Origin: Nageia nagi
Taxonomy: Eukaryota; Pinophyta
NCBI GenBank assembly: GCA_050084985.1
Contig: JBITNC010000001.1
Span: 22,382,001 to 22,446,000, forward strand
Reading direction: 5' to 3'
DNA: 64,000 nt
The notes under the pieces were generated by a model. The model searched no databases. It worked only from the letters and a program-made list of their open reading frames with translations, and had not been told where the DNA came from. Position 1 is the stretch's first letter. Each line of letters begins with the position of its first letter. Positions 48,299 to 58,764 of this stretch are shown piece by piece. Position numbers and translations under genes: made by a program.

Positions 48299-50206
48299 TG
48301 TTGAGCATGTGTGTTTGTCATTGTTGTCAACACGTGGTTTTGGTAAAGACCGGGTTCCGGAGGTGATGAGGTCAGCAAGGAGAATTGAAAAGCCGGGGTT
48401 AGTAAATTAAGCATTCCGGAATGAAATGATAAAAGCTCAGTTGTGGAAAAAAACCAAGTTCCAGAGAAAGTGAGTAGAGCATTCTGGAAGCATGAAGATG
48501 ATGTCACAGGAAGAACGATGTTCATATTTTTGAATGAAATCGGGTTCCAGAGATGATGAGGTCAGCAAGGGGTGAATAAAAGTCTAGAGATAAAAGTGCG
48601 AAGATAAAAGTCCAGAGAGAAAAGTCTGGAGATAAAAGTCTGGAGATAAAAGTCCAGAAATAAAAGTGCAAAGATAAAAGTCCAGAGATAAAAGTTCGAA
48701 GATAAGAGTTCGGAGATAAAAGTTCGGAGAGAAAAGTTCGAAGATAAAAGTCCGAAGATAAAAGTCCGGAGATAAAAGTTCGGAGATAAAAGTCCAGAGA
48801 TAAAAGTCTGAAGATAAAAGTCTGGAGAGAAAAGTCCGAAGATAAAAGTCTGGAGAGAAAAGTTCAGAGATAAAAGTCCGGAGATAAAAGTCCGGAGATA
48901 AAAGTTCGAAGATAAAAGTTTGAAGATAAAAGTTCGGAGATAAAAGATCAGAGATAAAAGTTCGGAGATAAAAGTCCGGAGATAAAAGTTCGGAGATAAA
49001 AGTGCAAAGATAAAAGTGCAGAGATAAAAGTGCGGAGATAAAAGTCCAGAGATAAAAGTTCAGAGATAAAAGTCTAGAGAGAAAAGTCTAAAGATAAAAG
49101 TCCAAAGATAAAAGTCTGAAGATAAAAGTCCGAACATCGCGGGAAGCGTTTTACTCTACTTCCAGAGTCCAAAGAAGATGATGTTAGCAGTTGGTGTTGA
49201 AAAGTTCGGAAGGCCACGCAGATACCTTGGAACTCTCTTCCGGAGTCCAGAGATGATGACATCATGGTGTATACAATAAACATCCGGTAAGCTAGTCAAT
49301 TGCTCTAGGCTATAGAAAGAGACTTCAGAACTAAGGCAAGAGAAACCCAAAACTACCATTATGAAGAAGAAAAGAGTTCAGGATTATTAGAAATAATCAG
49401 ATACTATCAAATCTTCGAAATCAATGAAGAAAGAGCTACACTTGTCTGAACAACTCTGTTTGAGCAATAGGAGCATTCGTCAGTTACAACAGTTACAAAT
49501 AAAGATTTCTTTTCAGTTTGTTTTTGATAACGTGTCATGATAGGAATAGATTCCCAAGGGTTTTCTTGATGTGTAACAGCTGTAGGAACGGATGTGAAAA
49601 GTATGGATAGGAGATAGTGTGGATAAAGGTGTGTGAAGGGAAGTATCAGGAGAAGAGTGGTAAGAGCGTGAAAGAGGAGAGAAGAGTGGTCGTGGAGGTA
49701 ATAGGGCAGAAGAGGGGAGTATCAGGAGAACATGAAGTGAGCAAACAAATATGCAGATAGGAGTGTGATTGTTTAAGTGTGTTACTTTGGAGCTGTGTGC
49801 AGAGATAAAATAGTGAACATCAGAGCTAGACCATTGAGGGTCTTCTAGAACTGTATTCTTTCCTCCTTTTTGAATGTTGTCTCAAGTGGGTGCTTGAGAG
49901 CTGGAGTTGGTGCTCCAAGCAGCAGGTGCTGCTATTTGTAAAGTGGTAGTTTGTGCTACCCTTCATAGTTGGTGCTGTGAATCTGTAAGCTTTCTTTAAT
50001 GGCTGGATTTGGATTGGTGTCCAAGCAGTCATTTTCGGGGATGTAGCCAATCTGGTGAACCTCGTTACATCTGGTGTTGTGTGATGTACTGGTGTGCTTG
50101 CTCAATTTTCTCTGGCTTCTAATCTATCTTTATTTAAGAAGGTTAAATTGATTATTTTTATATACACTGATTCACCCCCCCTCTCAGTGTCACTCGAAGT
50201 CCAACA
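48299..50206 (+). repeat. 3' LTR of the copia element (1908 bp, expanded)
   Basis: Same ends as the 5' LTR but 535 bases longer. The difference equals 39 extra 14-bp units (546) minus a 12-base deletion near 49683 plus one C near 50180. Substitutions relative to the 5' LTR cluster in the first 600 bases; the last 400 bases (after 49810) show only two or three. Confidence 0.95.
48575..49132 (+). repeat. 14-bp minisatellite inside the 3' LTR, about 40 units
   Basis: Unit ATAAAAGTCCGGAG with variation mainly at the C/T and G/A positions (for example ATAAAAGTTCGAAG, ATAAAAGTGCGGAG, AGAAAAGTCTGGAG). The 5' LTR has one unit at the matching site. Unit length appears constant throughout. Confidence 0.95.
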
Positions 50207-50211
50207 TGTTT
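50207..50211. repeat. Target-site duplication of the copia element, right copy
   Basis: TGTTT, identical to 41568-41572. Confidence 0.9.
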
Positions 50212-50449
50212 GACATATTTTATTATGTCATGTGATACATGGAAAAGAAAAAAGGTGTGGATCATGCACACAGATCATGGCATGATCCTCTATTGACTGT
50301 TGATGCATTCCCTTGATCAACAATGGAGTTTTAATGGTGGGTATGATGCCATTGATGAGTAAGTAAGGGAGCTTTCCCTTTATAAGGGTATATTTAGGGA
50401 TACAAGGTTGTATTTTTAGTGATACAAGTTTGCAAGAGTTGAAGATAAG

Positions 50450-50885
50450 TTGGAGAATGTAGAGAGTAGTATGTATATGCATTTTATGGTAAGAAAGATG
50501 TGTATTGCATGCTTCAACCATCCACAAGTTTTGGTAGAGGAGTTACTCAAAGTTTGGTGGATGCCCATGAATTTTTTGATTGTATGCTCATGGAATATGA
50601 TAATTTTGGGTTACCAGAGATACAACTTTCCTTAATAAACTTTGAAACTATTTCACCAAATGTAATAAACACTAGCAGTAGTCCAAATAGAGGAATTCAT
50701 CTTTCTCAGCATTCTCAAAGCATGCATCAAACTAAGAGATTTGTAAAAGGGTTTATACATACATCAAAGACTCTTTAAATTAATTTTTATCAAATGTTAT
50801 GGTTATGAGTATCTTGTTAGATGTATATGCAAAATATGGAAGCATAGAGAAGATAAATGAATTATTTGATAAGATGCAAACCCTC
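50450..50885 (+). pseudogene. PPR-derived fragment captured inside the CACTA element
   Basis: The frame 50500-50778 ends with NTSSSPNRGIHLSQHSQSMH, similar to the frame at 28490-28560. From 50788 another frame reads NVMVMSILLDVYAKYGSIEK followed by INELFDKMQ, a clear plant PPR unit (S/N-x-VMxxLLDxYAKxGxIxxxxxLFDKM). It lies between the TIRs of the element, so the fragment may have been carried by it. No continuous frame joins the pieces. Confidence 0.7.
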
Positions 50886-51096
50886 ATCAAAGCCTCATCC
50901 TTGTCATGTTGATGCATACATGACATATAAAGTATTCATGTATAGTGTCAATTATTTGATGCTCATAACTCTATATAAGATGCATTGAATGACGTATTAC
51001 TTGACATAATAAATGATGCTTTGTTTAACAATACCCTTAGCATCAGTTGATGAGTCAAGATTTATGTGGTTTTTTGAAAAAAATAGGACTATGAAT

Positions 51097-51137
51097 TGAC
51101 ACATTGTATGATGCAAAATTGCTAAAATGTAGTAGTG
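51097..51137 (-). repeat. Right terminal inverted repeat of the CACTA element
   Basis: Reads TGACACATTGTATGATGC...GTAGTAGTG on the plus strand, the complement of the left end with one difference. Confidence 0.8.
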
Positions 51138-52300
51138 AGATCTATATATGACTCCATGGGGATTCAAAAATCACTTACAATTTAGAAAATTAAAAAGCAA
51201 CCCCACCAAACATTGCTATCTATTCCCCCATTTGCTTTATTTCATTCATTCTCATCCAAAATTACAAATTGGCATTAGCAGTGGAGGGAGTTTTTTGAAA
51301 TCTACTAGAGGTGATTTGGGAGACTTTCCTAGCCAAATTTGTCCAGCCATTCTTCTAGTTTGCAAGTTTTTTTTCTTCTTCTTTTTTTTTTTTCTTTTTT
51401 TTTTTTTTTACATTTTTTCAGTATAAAAAAGCTAAAATTTGTAAGGTTTTAGAGATTTAATGTTGTATTTTGAAATTTATTGAAAGAGGGCATAATTCTT
51501 CAGTAGATTTTTTACATTTTTTGTCAAATTTTATAAGTTTTCATGATTTCAATAGTTGCAACCTAGGGTTTTTCCTAAATTTCTTCAATTACAACAAATT
51601 TAGCTAAATCTAACTAAAATTTAGCAAAAATCCACTTAAATTTAGCTAAAATCAACTAATATAGTAAAAACCCAGTAAAATTTAAATTTGAGAAATTTGA
51701 AACCTAACAAGAAAAATAGAAAAAGCAATTGCCAAAATTCTCACAATTTAACCATAAAACTTATAAATTAAAACAAAATACAAAATGTAATTCAAAATTC
51801 TATCCTCCCTTCTCTCCTGATTTCTGAAATTGTTCTTTCTTGATTTCTAAAATTCTATAATGTAATTTATAGCATAAATTTCTTTATTTTTTATTTATTT
51901 TTAATTAGTCATAAATTAAATTAAAATTATTATTTTTTAATTAGTTATAAATTAAATTAACTATAAAATATTAAATTAAAAAAATGAATTATAATTTTAA
52001 ATTAAAGTATATTATAATTTTGAGTAGCGTAACTACAATGGCAATCAGGAGAAGGCAAGAACCTAAATGTTCATCCATCCATCATATATTTTTTAAAAAT
52101 AAATTAGCCAAAAAATAAATTTAATATTATAAAATTTTTATTTTTTTATGCTACATATATAAAAAGAGTTTAATATATTTACTGAATGAATGCAAATATT
52201 GGAATTTATTTAAATGTAATTATTTACTACATCTTTTATTTTAATGTCATATTTTATTTTATTCTAATATCGTAATATAATTATTTACTTCTTTTATTTA
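51138..52300. other. AT-rich spacer with long poly-T
   Basis: Poly-T/CTT tract at 51368-51411. Between 51550 and 51700 several TTAGCTAAAATC-like phrases recur. No gene recognised. Confidence 0.4.
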
Positions 52301-52310
52301 GTATTCATCA

Positions 52311-53795
52311 TGTCATCGCAAGGATAGGATAGTGGAAGTGGAGATAATTTCTAGAAAAAGGAAGGGGAAAGATAAAGATACATAAAATGCCCCTGATCCA
52401 AAACCCAAAAATTATTGGTATGTATAAACATGCATGTAGCAATTTATTATGTACAACATGATGTCTTATTATTTATCTATAATATATTAATGGAGGTCAA
52501 ATATTTTATAGGTAAAAACAATCAATAAATATGAATTAGCTATAAGGATGGAACTCATTAAATATAAAAGCCCTTCAGATGCTTGGTATTAAATTTGGCC
52601 CTAGAGAAAGTTCGAGGCCTACAAGATGTTGAAGCAATCAATAATCAGGTAAATATGGTAAATGCTTTGATTGAATACATGATATAGACTTTTACTTTTT
52701 TTATCATTGAAATTTATGAATGTGGTAAATGAACTAACATCGATCATTAACATTGAATTAGGTACAAAAGTTACTATATTTAGCCACCTACAAATATGTT
52801 CGGACTTCTATGGGTGAGAGGGAGGTGGAGGTATAAGCCAAATTTGATAGCAATATTTTTGAAGATACTACTGTAAAAATTGAATTTAATTTTTAACTTA
52901 AGTACATATTTATATTTTGATTTTTTATATTATAATTTACTAATATTTTTTTAAGAAAGTTATTTTATTTTACCCTCAAGGAGTATGCATACAAATGCTT
53001 TGATCAAAACTTGGATAAATCATGGGATGAACAAGATGAGGCTCTTAAGTTTTATTTTATTTTCAATTATTAATATCCTAGTCTAGTTTTATTAAGTTAT
53101 TTTGTCTTGATATTATTTTATACATTAAACCATTTTTTGTATCATCAATAGCCCAACTCTAGCATGAATTTGGTAATGTTTAGAGTGCAAAAAAAAGCAT
53201 TCCAAAAAGTGGGTCAAAGTTTGAATAAGTGCAAGGATAAAATGAGAAAAACACACATAAATTAGATTCTAGCGGAAGGGTGTACCAATCCTAAAAAGGA
53301 GGAAAAGGTAGCAAAAAGAGTTTGAAAGTCTTTAGTCAAAGTGGTTTCATAGGTGGAAGAACATAGAAAATCCACTAGTGATCCTTCACAGTAGGGGAAG
53401 GCATCACATTCTTGCTTTAGGTCTACTTCAACCCATTTCACTCACAAGACTAGATCTGATGGGAAAGGGGGATTGGAGGCACAATTTGCAAGTATATTAT
53501 ATTTACTAAAATTTTTAAATTTTCTTTTTTAAAATTTATTGTTAAATATTAATTTGTAAGTTCTAATATATCATTTCTTTCTTTCTTGTAGTATAATCAA
53601 TTTGGTAGACTTCCTACCAAAGAGGAAATGAAAGTCAACCTTTGAAGTGGTTTTACAATGCTTGTGGATTTTGTAAACACTAAATGAGTCGCTTAAAAAA
53701 TGTAGTTATAAGAAAATACAGCTACCAATGCTGAGCCTATGGAGGAGGAATCTATCCCTAAGGAGAATGATGATACCGTTGACTTACATGATTGA
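52311..53795 (+). pseudogene. Unrecognised multi-exon-like relic
   Basis: From the ATG at 52311 (MSSQG, stops soon after) short coding-like blocks are separated by sequences with GT...AG borders: a block ending at ATTATTG/GTATGTATAA (about 52417), one from TTTTATAG (52511) to AATCAG/GTAAATATGG (about 52648), one from GAATTAG/GTACAAAAG (about 52761), a block with KEYAYKCFDQNLDKSWDEQDE (about 52980), one with QKKAFQKVGQSLNKCKDKMR (about 53190), and a last block from about 53595 (QFGRLPTKEEMK) to AEPMEEESIPKEND and a stop at about 53794. The layout is like the first gene (TNPA-type) of plant DNA transposons, but I do not recognise a domain. Stops interrupt most blocks. Confidence 0.4.
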
Positions 53796-54074
53796 TATTA
53801 TACTTTGTTGATACAATTTGAACTTGATGTATTATTAATTATGTATAAATGCATTAGTACTTTGGTTTTGAGAAATTTGGTACAATGTTGTATATGTTTG
53901 AAATATATCTCTATAGTACTTAAATTAATTGATGTATGTATATATGTATGTGTGAATGCATCCAATTTATTTTTAAAATCAAATAAATATTTTGTATGTA
54001 GTAACATATGTATGTAATTTATAATTGTATCTAGGTATTAAAAAATACATAAAATTGCATTTAGTTAGTTTTAG

Positions 54075-54395
54075 AGTCAAACTTTTGACTCTAAAATTGA
54101 CTCAAAAACTAAATCTAAATAGACTCTAAAAAGAATCTAAATTGACTCTAAAATTGAATCTAACCTGACTTTAAAATTGACTCTAAAATAAACTCTAAAA
54201 TTGACTCTAAACTAATTCTAAACTGAGTCTAAACTGACTCTAAAATAGACTCTCAAATGACTCTATGGCTGACTCTAACTTATACCTCTTTTGCTTATAT
54301 TTTTACTCTATGATTGACTCTATCTCATAACTTTTTTGACTCTATTTTGACTCTACCTCATAGCTTTTTTAACTCTATTCTAACTATATGAATAT
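54075..54395 (+). repeat. GACTCTAAAATT short tandem repeat
   Basis: About 25 loosely spaced GACTCTA units, many in the form GACTCTAAAATTGACTCTAAA (12-base period), degrading into GACTCTATTTTGACTCTAC at the right. Same orientation as the weaker repeat at 37395-37740, including a shared ACTTTTTTGACTCTA phrase. Confidence 0.8.
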
Positions 54396-54399
54396 GTTT

Positions 54400-55246
54400 G
54401 CTCAAAAAATAACCCTGCAAGCATGCAAAAACAAAAGCTATTAAAACCAATAGAAACGCTTTATTGATTTTTGAACAAACCTCAATTTTGATTACAGATT
54501 GCCTCATAATGGAGGGCTTCAGTACAATATGTAATATAGGCCTCTTAGAGGCCCTTCTTTGCTAATGAATTCAAGCTCTAAATATCATTTAATTGAACCT
54601 GCAATAAGAGTGATTCTGATTGCTTCCTCTTTGTTATTCTTTAGCTTCTCTTTTATTTAATTAGTTGCTAGTCTTGGAATCCTACACATGCACAAGCCAA
54701 TTGCCCATCAAACATACTTGTTCATGCTCTAATATTATAATAAAGAAATATGAAATAAACATGCATATAAGTAAAAATAGTAAACTAGAATGTACTTAGC
54801 AATCTGGATCTAATTTAATAGATTAAGGTTGCATTTCATTCTCTCTCTCTCTCTGTCTCTCTGTCTCTCTCTCTCTCTCCTTGGAAGGAGTCTTACTTAT
54901 AGATTTTCTAAGGCATCATTAGTTGCTATTTTGGAAGGTAAGGCTAGATGAAAAATCTCATACAACCTTTTCATCAGATTATATCCATGCAAGGAAATCT
55001 TAGGATCAAGGATGACTCATCCTAGATCCATCAAATTGTTTCCTTAGGTGCCTAATTTTTCTATTCTTTTGTTTTTACTATTTATAGGATCACTAGTGAT
55101 TAACCATAGGGTGCCAACAACTAGTTACGATTGCCAATGATTGAGAGACTTTTGTAAACTTTATTATTTGCCTAGAATTTTACTCCCCTTTTTCATTTAT
55201 TAAAAGAGAGGTCATTTTTGGGTGTCTACATTTTGCTCCTTTTTTC
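54400..55246 (-). repeat. Probable 3' LTR edge and polypurine tract of a minus-strand gypsy element
   Basis: On the minus strand GAAAAAAGGAGCAAAA (55246-55231) is a polypurine tract followed immediately by TGTAGACACCCAAAAATGAC, a typical gypsy LTR start that resembles the LTR at 33732. The LTR would run leftward from 55230. Its far end is not determined; the GACTCTA repeat at 54395 sets a likely limit. The integrase at 62.9-64.0 kb has the same orientation and could be the body of this element. Confidence 0.55.
54839..54882. repeat. (CT)n microsatellite
   Basis: About 20 CT units with two CTGT interruptions. Confidence 0.95.
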
Positions 55247-55249
55247 AAT

Positions 55250-56855
55250 TACCCAACATTTTATAGGTGGATATTATTTTAAAAATCTAAGCTTATTTGA
55301 AAGGGGGTGCAATCAAGTTTTGGACTTGTATTTCTTGATCTTAAGTCAAGATTTTGAGTTAAATCATTCTCTATGAATAAGTTGAATTTGAGTGATTGGA
55401 TTATGACTAAATCCATTTTTGTTCTTTTATGTTTGACATATTTTGAAAGCAATAAGGGGTTGTAGTGCAATGCATAACTTAGGCAATTACTACTATATTA
55501 TTGTGCTGTGTTAGTAGGATACAGACAAAGTCTTTAGTTTTCAAGCATATGCCATAGCTAGCATGTGATAAAGAAGCTCCCTTGCAAATACAACTTTTAA
55601 TCATTTTGCTTTTGTCCTAGCAGATAGGTTACTTGATGATCTTGCGCAAAAGTTCATCCAACAATTTTAATCATATCAAAACCTATCCTTTTTTCTATTA
55701 AAAGAAGGATCATTTTTTATATTCAAAGTTACTCAAAAGTCTTAGTTTTTTTGAAAAACCCTCAACTCTACATTAAGTTTAACAAGCAAAGAACTCATAG
55801 TAAATTTGCCTTCGAAAAATATATTTTTTAATTTTTTGTTCTTTTTGATGGTTTTATATTATTTTTGATATTTTTCAATATAGTTTTGATGTGAGCATCT
55901 TTTGAGTACAGATGTTTTGTTTGGATTATAATTTTTTGTTTTTAATTAAGCATTATTGATTGTTCAAAAGATATATACAAGATTCTATAAATAGTCTTAA
56001 TTATTTTATTTCATTTTGAATTTTCTCATTAATATTTACAATTAATTGTAGGCCTAACTTGACCTAAAGAATTTTTGATATACTCCAAAATTTTGTATTT
56101 TTAAGCTTTTAATTAGAGACTTTTAATAAAACACATAGGGAAGATCCTAGGTATACCCCTATAACTTGTGCATTTTAAGAAAGCCTCTTTCATTGTTTTA
56201 AGGTTTAGGTCATCGATGATCTAATTATGATCATCGGTGATCCTTATGGATCGCTAGTGCCCAACTTACAATTGTTGATGCTCAACTATGCAGAGTAATA
56301 AAAAGAAAAAGTTCACCTATCACTTTCTAATTTATTTTTTAGTGCCAGGTTAGAGCTCTTGTTACCCCTACACCACCATTTGAGCATTTGACCCTATACT
56401 TCCATTTTACCATTTGATTTGAGCAACGATGCCACCATGAGAATGACCAACATCGCATAAGAGGCCCATGAGGGAAGAGGTAGGTTTTAAAAGCCCCATT
56501 TTCAATTTTTTGCTCATTAATCTATTTTTACTCTATTTATGAAAAAATAGAAGACATAGGATGCTTAGGAATAGTTTTTACATGTTTTATAATTGTTCAT
56601 GTTTTAGATTAGGCTTATTTTTAACATTTGGTTAAAATTTCAAAACCATAACCATGGTTATTAGCCAAAGGAAAAGGGTTTCAGGATCATTGGCATTCGA
56701 GTATCAAATGCTAATGATTCTAGACCTTGATCATCCAATCATCGATGTTTGCAAATATTTTTTTTAAAATTAATTTATCATTAATTACAGGGAGGTTTAA
56801 AACATCTTTGAACCCAAAGGTAGATATACTTGTATTGTCAAGGATGGCCATGTTT
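55250..56855. other. AT-rich spacer
   Basis: No gene recognised. It would be the untranslated region between polypurine tract and antisense ORF if the element model at 55.2-64 kb is right. Near 56200-56290 GATCATCG-like phrases repeat. Confidence 0.35.
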
Positions 56856-56859
56856 TCTT

Positions 56860-58760
56860 GACTACTATAGATTAAACCTTTCTTCATGTGGTTGGATTTG
56901 GAGCTAGGCCCTACATGGGTTGTATTCACTGGGACTACCAATTATTGGAAACCCTACTAGAGAGGTGGGATTCTTCAACTGACACCTTCCATCTTCCTAT
57001 GGTGGAGATGACTAGCAAGGTAGAGGACATCCATCATCTATATAATTTTCCTATTCAGGATTAGTAGATTCAACACATGCTAGATCAAGATTTAGTACAT
57101 AGATATTACAATGGTCTATGGGGTAGGTGCTATCAATGGAGTCATGGGTAAGATGTTTTATAGGGGTCTTCCATACCTTAGGTACTAGAGGAATGACCAA
57201 CAAAGTCTCCTTAGAGCCTCTTACCTGATAGGGCTAATCCAATGCTATTCTCTCCCAAATATTAGTAGTGGGAGATTTCCTTATTCCTTATTGCCCATAG
57301 TGGTTGATATGCTATAGTAGGGGATAGTGTAGCTTGGGCTCCCACTCTACTATCCCAGATTTATTGGAACCTATTCTTTTATTCTTTGGTACATAGAGCC
57401 TCATTATCATTTACCATCACTCTTTAGGCATGGGCTTATGAGCATATCCATGTAGCTCATCCTTTAGGTCTCCTAGTACCTAGTTTTGCTACACACATAG
57501 CCTATCCTGCTAGCATCATATGTTGGAGAGAGGATTTTTATACTCACCCTTCAAATGGAATTTGATGAGATATTTATTTATATTAGAGGTTGATTACTCA
57601 TCTTATTGGAAATTAGCTAAGGTTTTGACCCTATAATGGTTACCCAATTTGGGATGGACTTGCAGTATAGCTAAAAAGCATCAAATAGGCTCATGTTCTC
57701 AATGGTTGATGAATTGAGTTCTTAAAGTGTTCCTACTTCAAGATGTGTACCATTATTTTGGTTTATTTAAGATGTTACACCAACACCTCTACATTAGGAG
57801 AGGGTGAGCTGCTTATTGAGGTGATTTAGCCCTTGGTTTATGCAGAGCTAGATCCTACATAGGAGGAGATCCTAATGAAGGATACAAGTCTAGATGATGT
57901 GGGTGTGATTGAGGCTTTTGATGCCTAGTGGTAGGTAGAGCTAGACATTGAAGATAGTGATGCACCAGAGCATTGGGTACACAAGTGAGTAGCTAAGCCT
58001 TAGGTAACTGCAAAGGTTAGGGTGGAGATAACTAAGGAGAGGGTCGAGGAGGTAGTCAAGGAGAGGGCTAAGGAGTAGGTTATGGTAAATCCAAAGGACA
58101 TAACTAATTGAAGAGTGGAGACTAAGGTAGGTACCTTTGCTAGAGGTGTAAGAGGAGGTGGAGATCCTCTTCTATAGGTACCCAATGTTGACGTGCTTTT
58201 GGGAGATATTTACAATTTAAGATATTAGGTCTCTCAGCTTAGTGCTAGCATGTATAGATATAGATTTGAGAGAGATAGATATTAATAGGAGAGAGATGAG
58301 GCTTGAGCCTTTGCATAGATTAAGGGAGCCTGTACATCTATGAGTGTACCTGATTAGCCATCAATCTTCATTTAGGGGATTCTTTAGTAGAGGGATTACT
58401 CCTCCTTCATTATATGTACATGCTTGATAGGGGTACCTCCATATATACTGAGCATGTTATATCCATTCCCTCCCACTACATACATCCATATGGATGTCTT
58501 AATTTATCAAGAACCTAGTGGATCTTAGTAGATAGCTAGTACCTAGGGTAAGGTTGTTAGATCGATTGCATCCCATAGCCATAGCAAGACAAGTAGACTC
58601 TCTTCTCAGCACCCAATGGGTTCATTCAATATTCATAGGCCAACTTGGGTAGTGAGTCCTACAAGTTCAGTGAGCATCACTCATCCTAGTAGGGTAGAGC
58701 TAGTATTCCTATAAATGGCAGAGAGGGTAGCTCCTGAGAGCATTCTAGGGTTACTATTCT
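56860..58760 (+). pseudogene. Plant mobile domain (aminotransferase-like PMD) relic
   Basis: Frame pieces read HWDYQLLETLLERWDSSTDT followed by FHLPMVEMTSKVEDIHHLYN (56925-57050), then VGDSVAWAPTLLSQIYWNLF (about 57325) and AWAYEHIHVAHPLG (about 57425). This follows the PMD order L-x-x-LLERWxxxTxTFHLPxGEMTxTLxDV, then a W-G/A block, then the WAYE block. Stops (for example two after NFPIQD) break it. A tail of charged, Val/Glu-rich sequence (VRVEITKERVEEVVKERAKE, about 58015) follows to about 58760. PMD genes occur in plant transposons and in host MAIN/MAIL genes. Here the frame is antisense to the flanking gypsy integrase and polypurine tract, suggesting an accessory antisense ORF of that element. 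Confidence 0.7.
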
Positions 58761-58764
58761 TTAT

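Larger units (their letters stand above)
41573..50206 (+). mobile_element. Complete but decayed Ty1/copia LTR retrotransposon, Sirevirus-like
   Basis: LTRs at 41573-42945 and 48299-50206 (both TGTTG...CAACA), an initiator-Met primer site, gag, protease, integrase, reverse transcriptase and RNase H in copia order, a polypurine tract at the 3' LTR and a perfect 5-bp target duplication. The long gag and three polypurine-like GGGGGAG blocks after pol suggest a Sirevirus; that placement is inference. At least seven in-frame stops and one frameshift make it inactive. By hand count the LTRs differ at about 47 substitutions in some 1360 aligned bases (about 3.5%), mostly C/T and G/A. It interrupts the CACTA element. 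Confidence 0.95.
41391..51137. mobile_element. Non-autonomous CACTA transposon split by a copia element
   Basis: The ends are 41-bp terminal inverted repeats (41391-41431 and 51097-51137) with one mismatch: CACTACTACATTTTAGCAAT reading inward from the left, and its complement ending GTAGTAGTG on the right. CACTA...TAGTG is the hallmark of the EnSpm/CACTA superfamily. Subterminal motifs such as TGATGCATTG and GACACATT recur near both ends. Without the copia insertion the element is about 1.1 kb and has no transposase, so it needed a helper. Its interior holds a PPR-derived fragment. The expected 3-bp target duplication is not seen (CTC on the left, AGA on the right), so one flank may be rearranged or mutated. 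Confidence 0.7.

Noticed and set aside
48575-49132. Regular short repeats that could be mistaken for a CRISPR array
   Set aside because: The 14-base units are contiguous without unique spacers and sit inside an LTR of a plant retrotransposon.
56720-56941. 73-codon minus-strand frame
   Set aside because: It overlaps the plus-strand plant mobile domain, which shows family motifs, so the minus frame is taken as a shadow.
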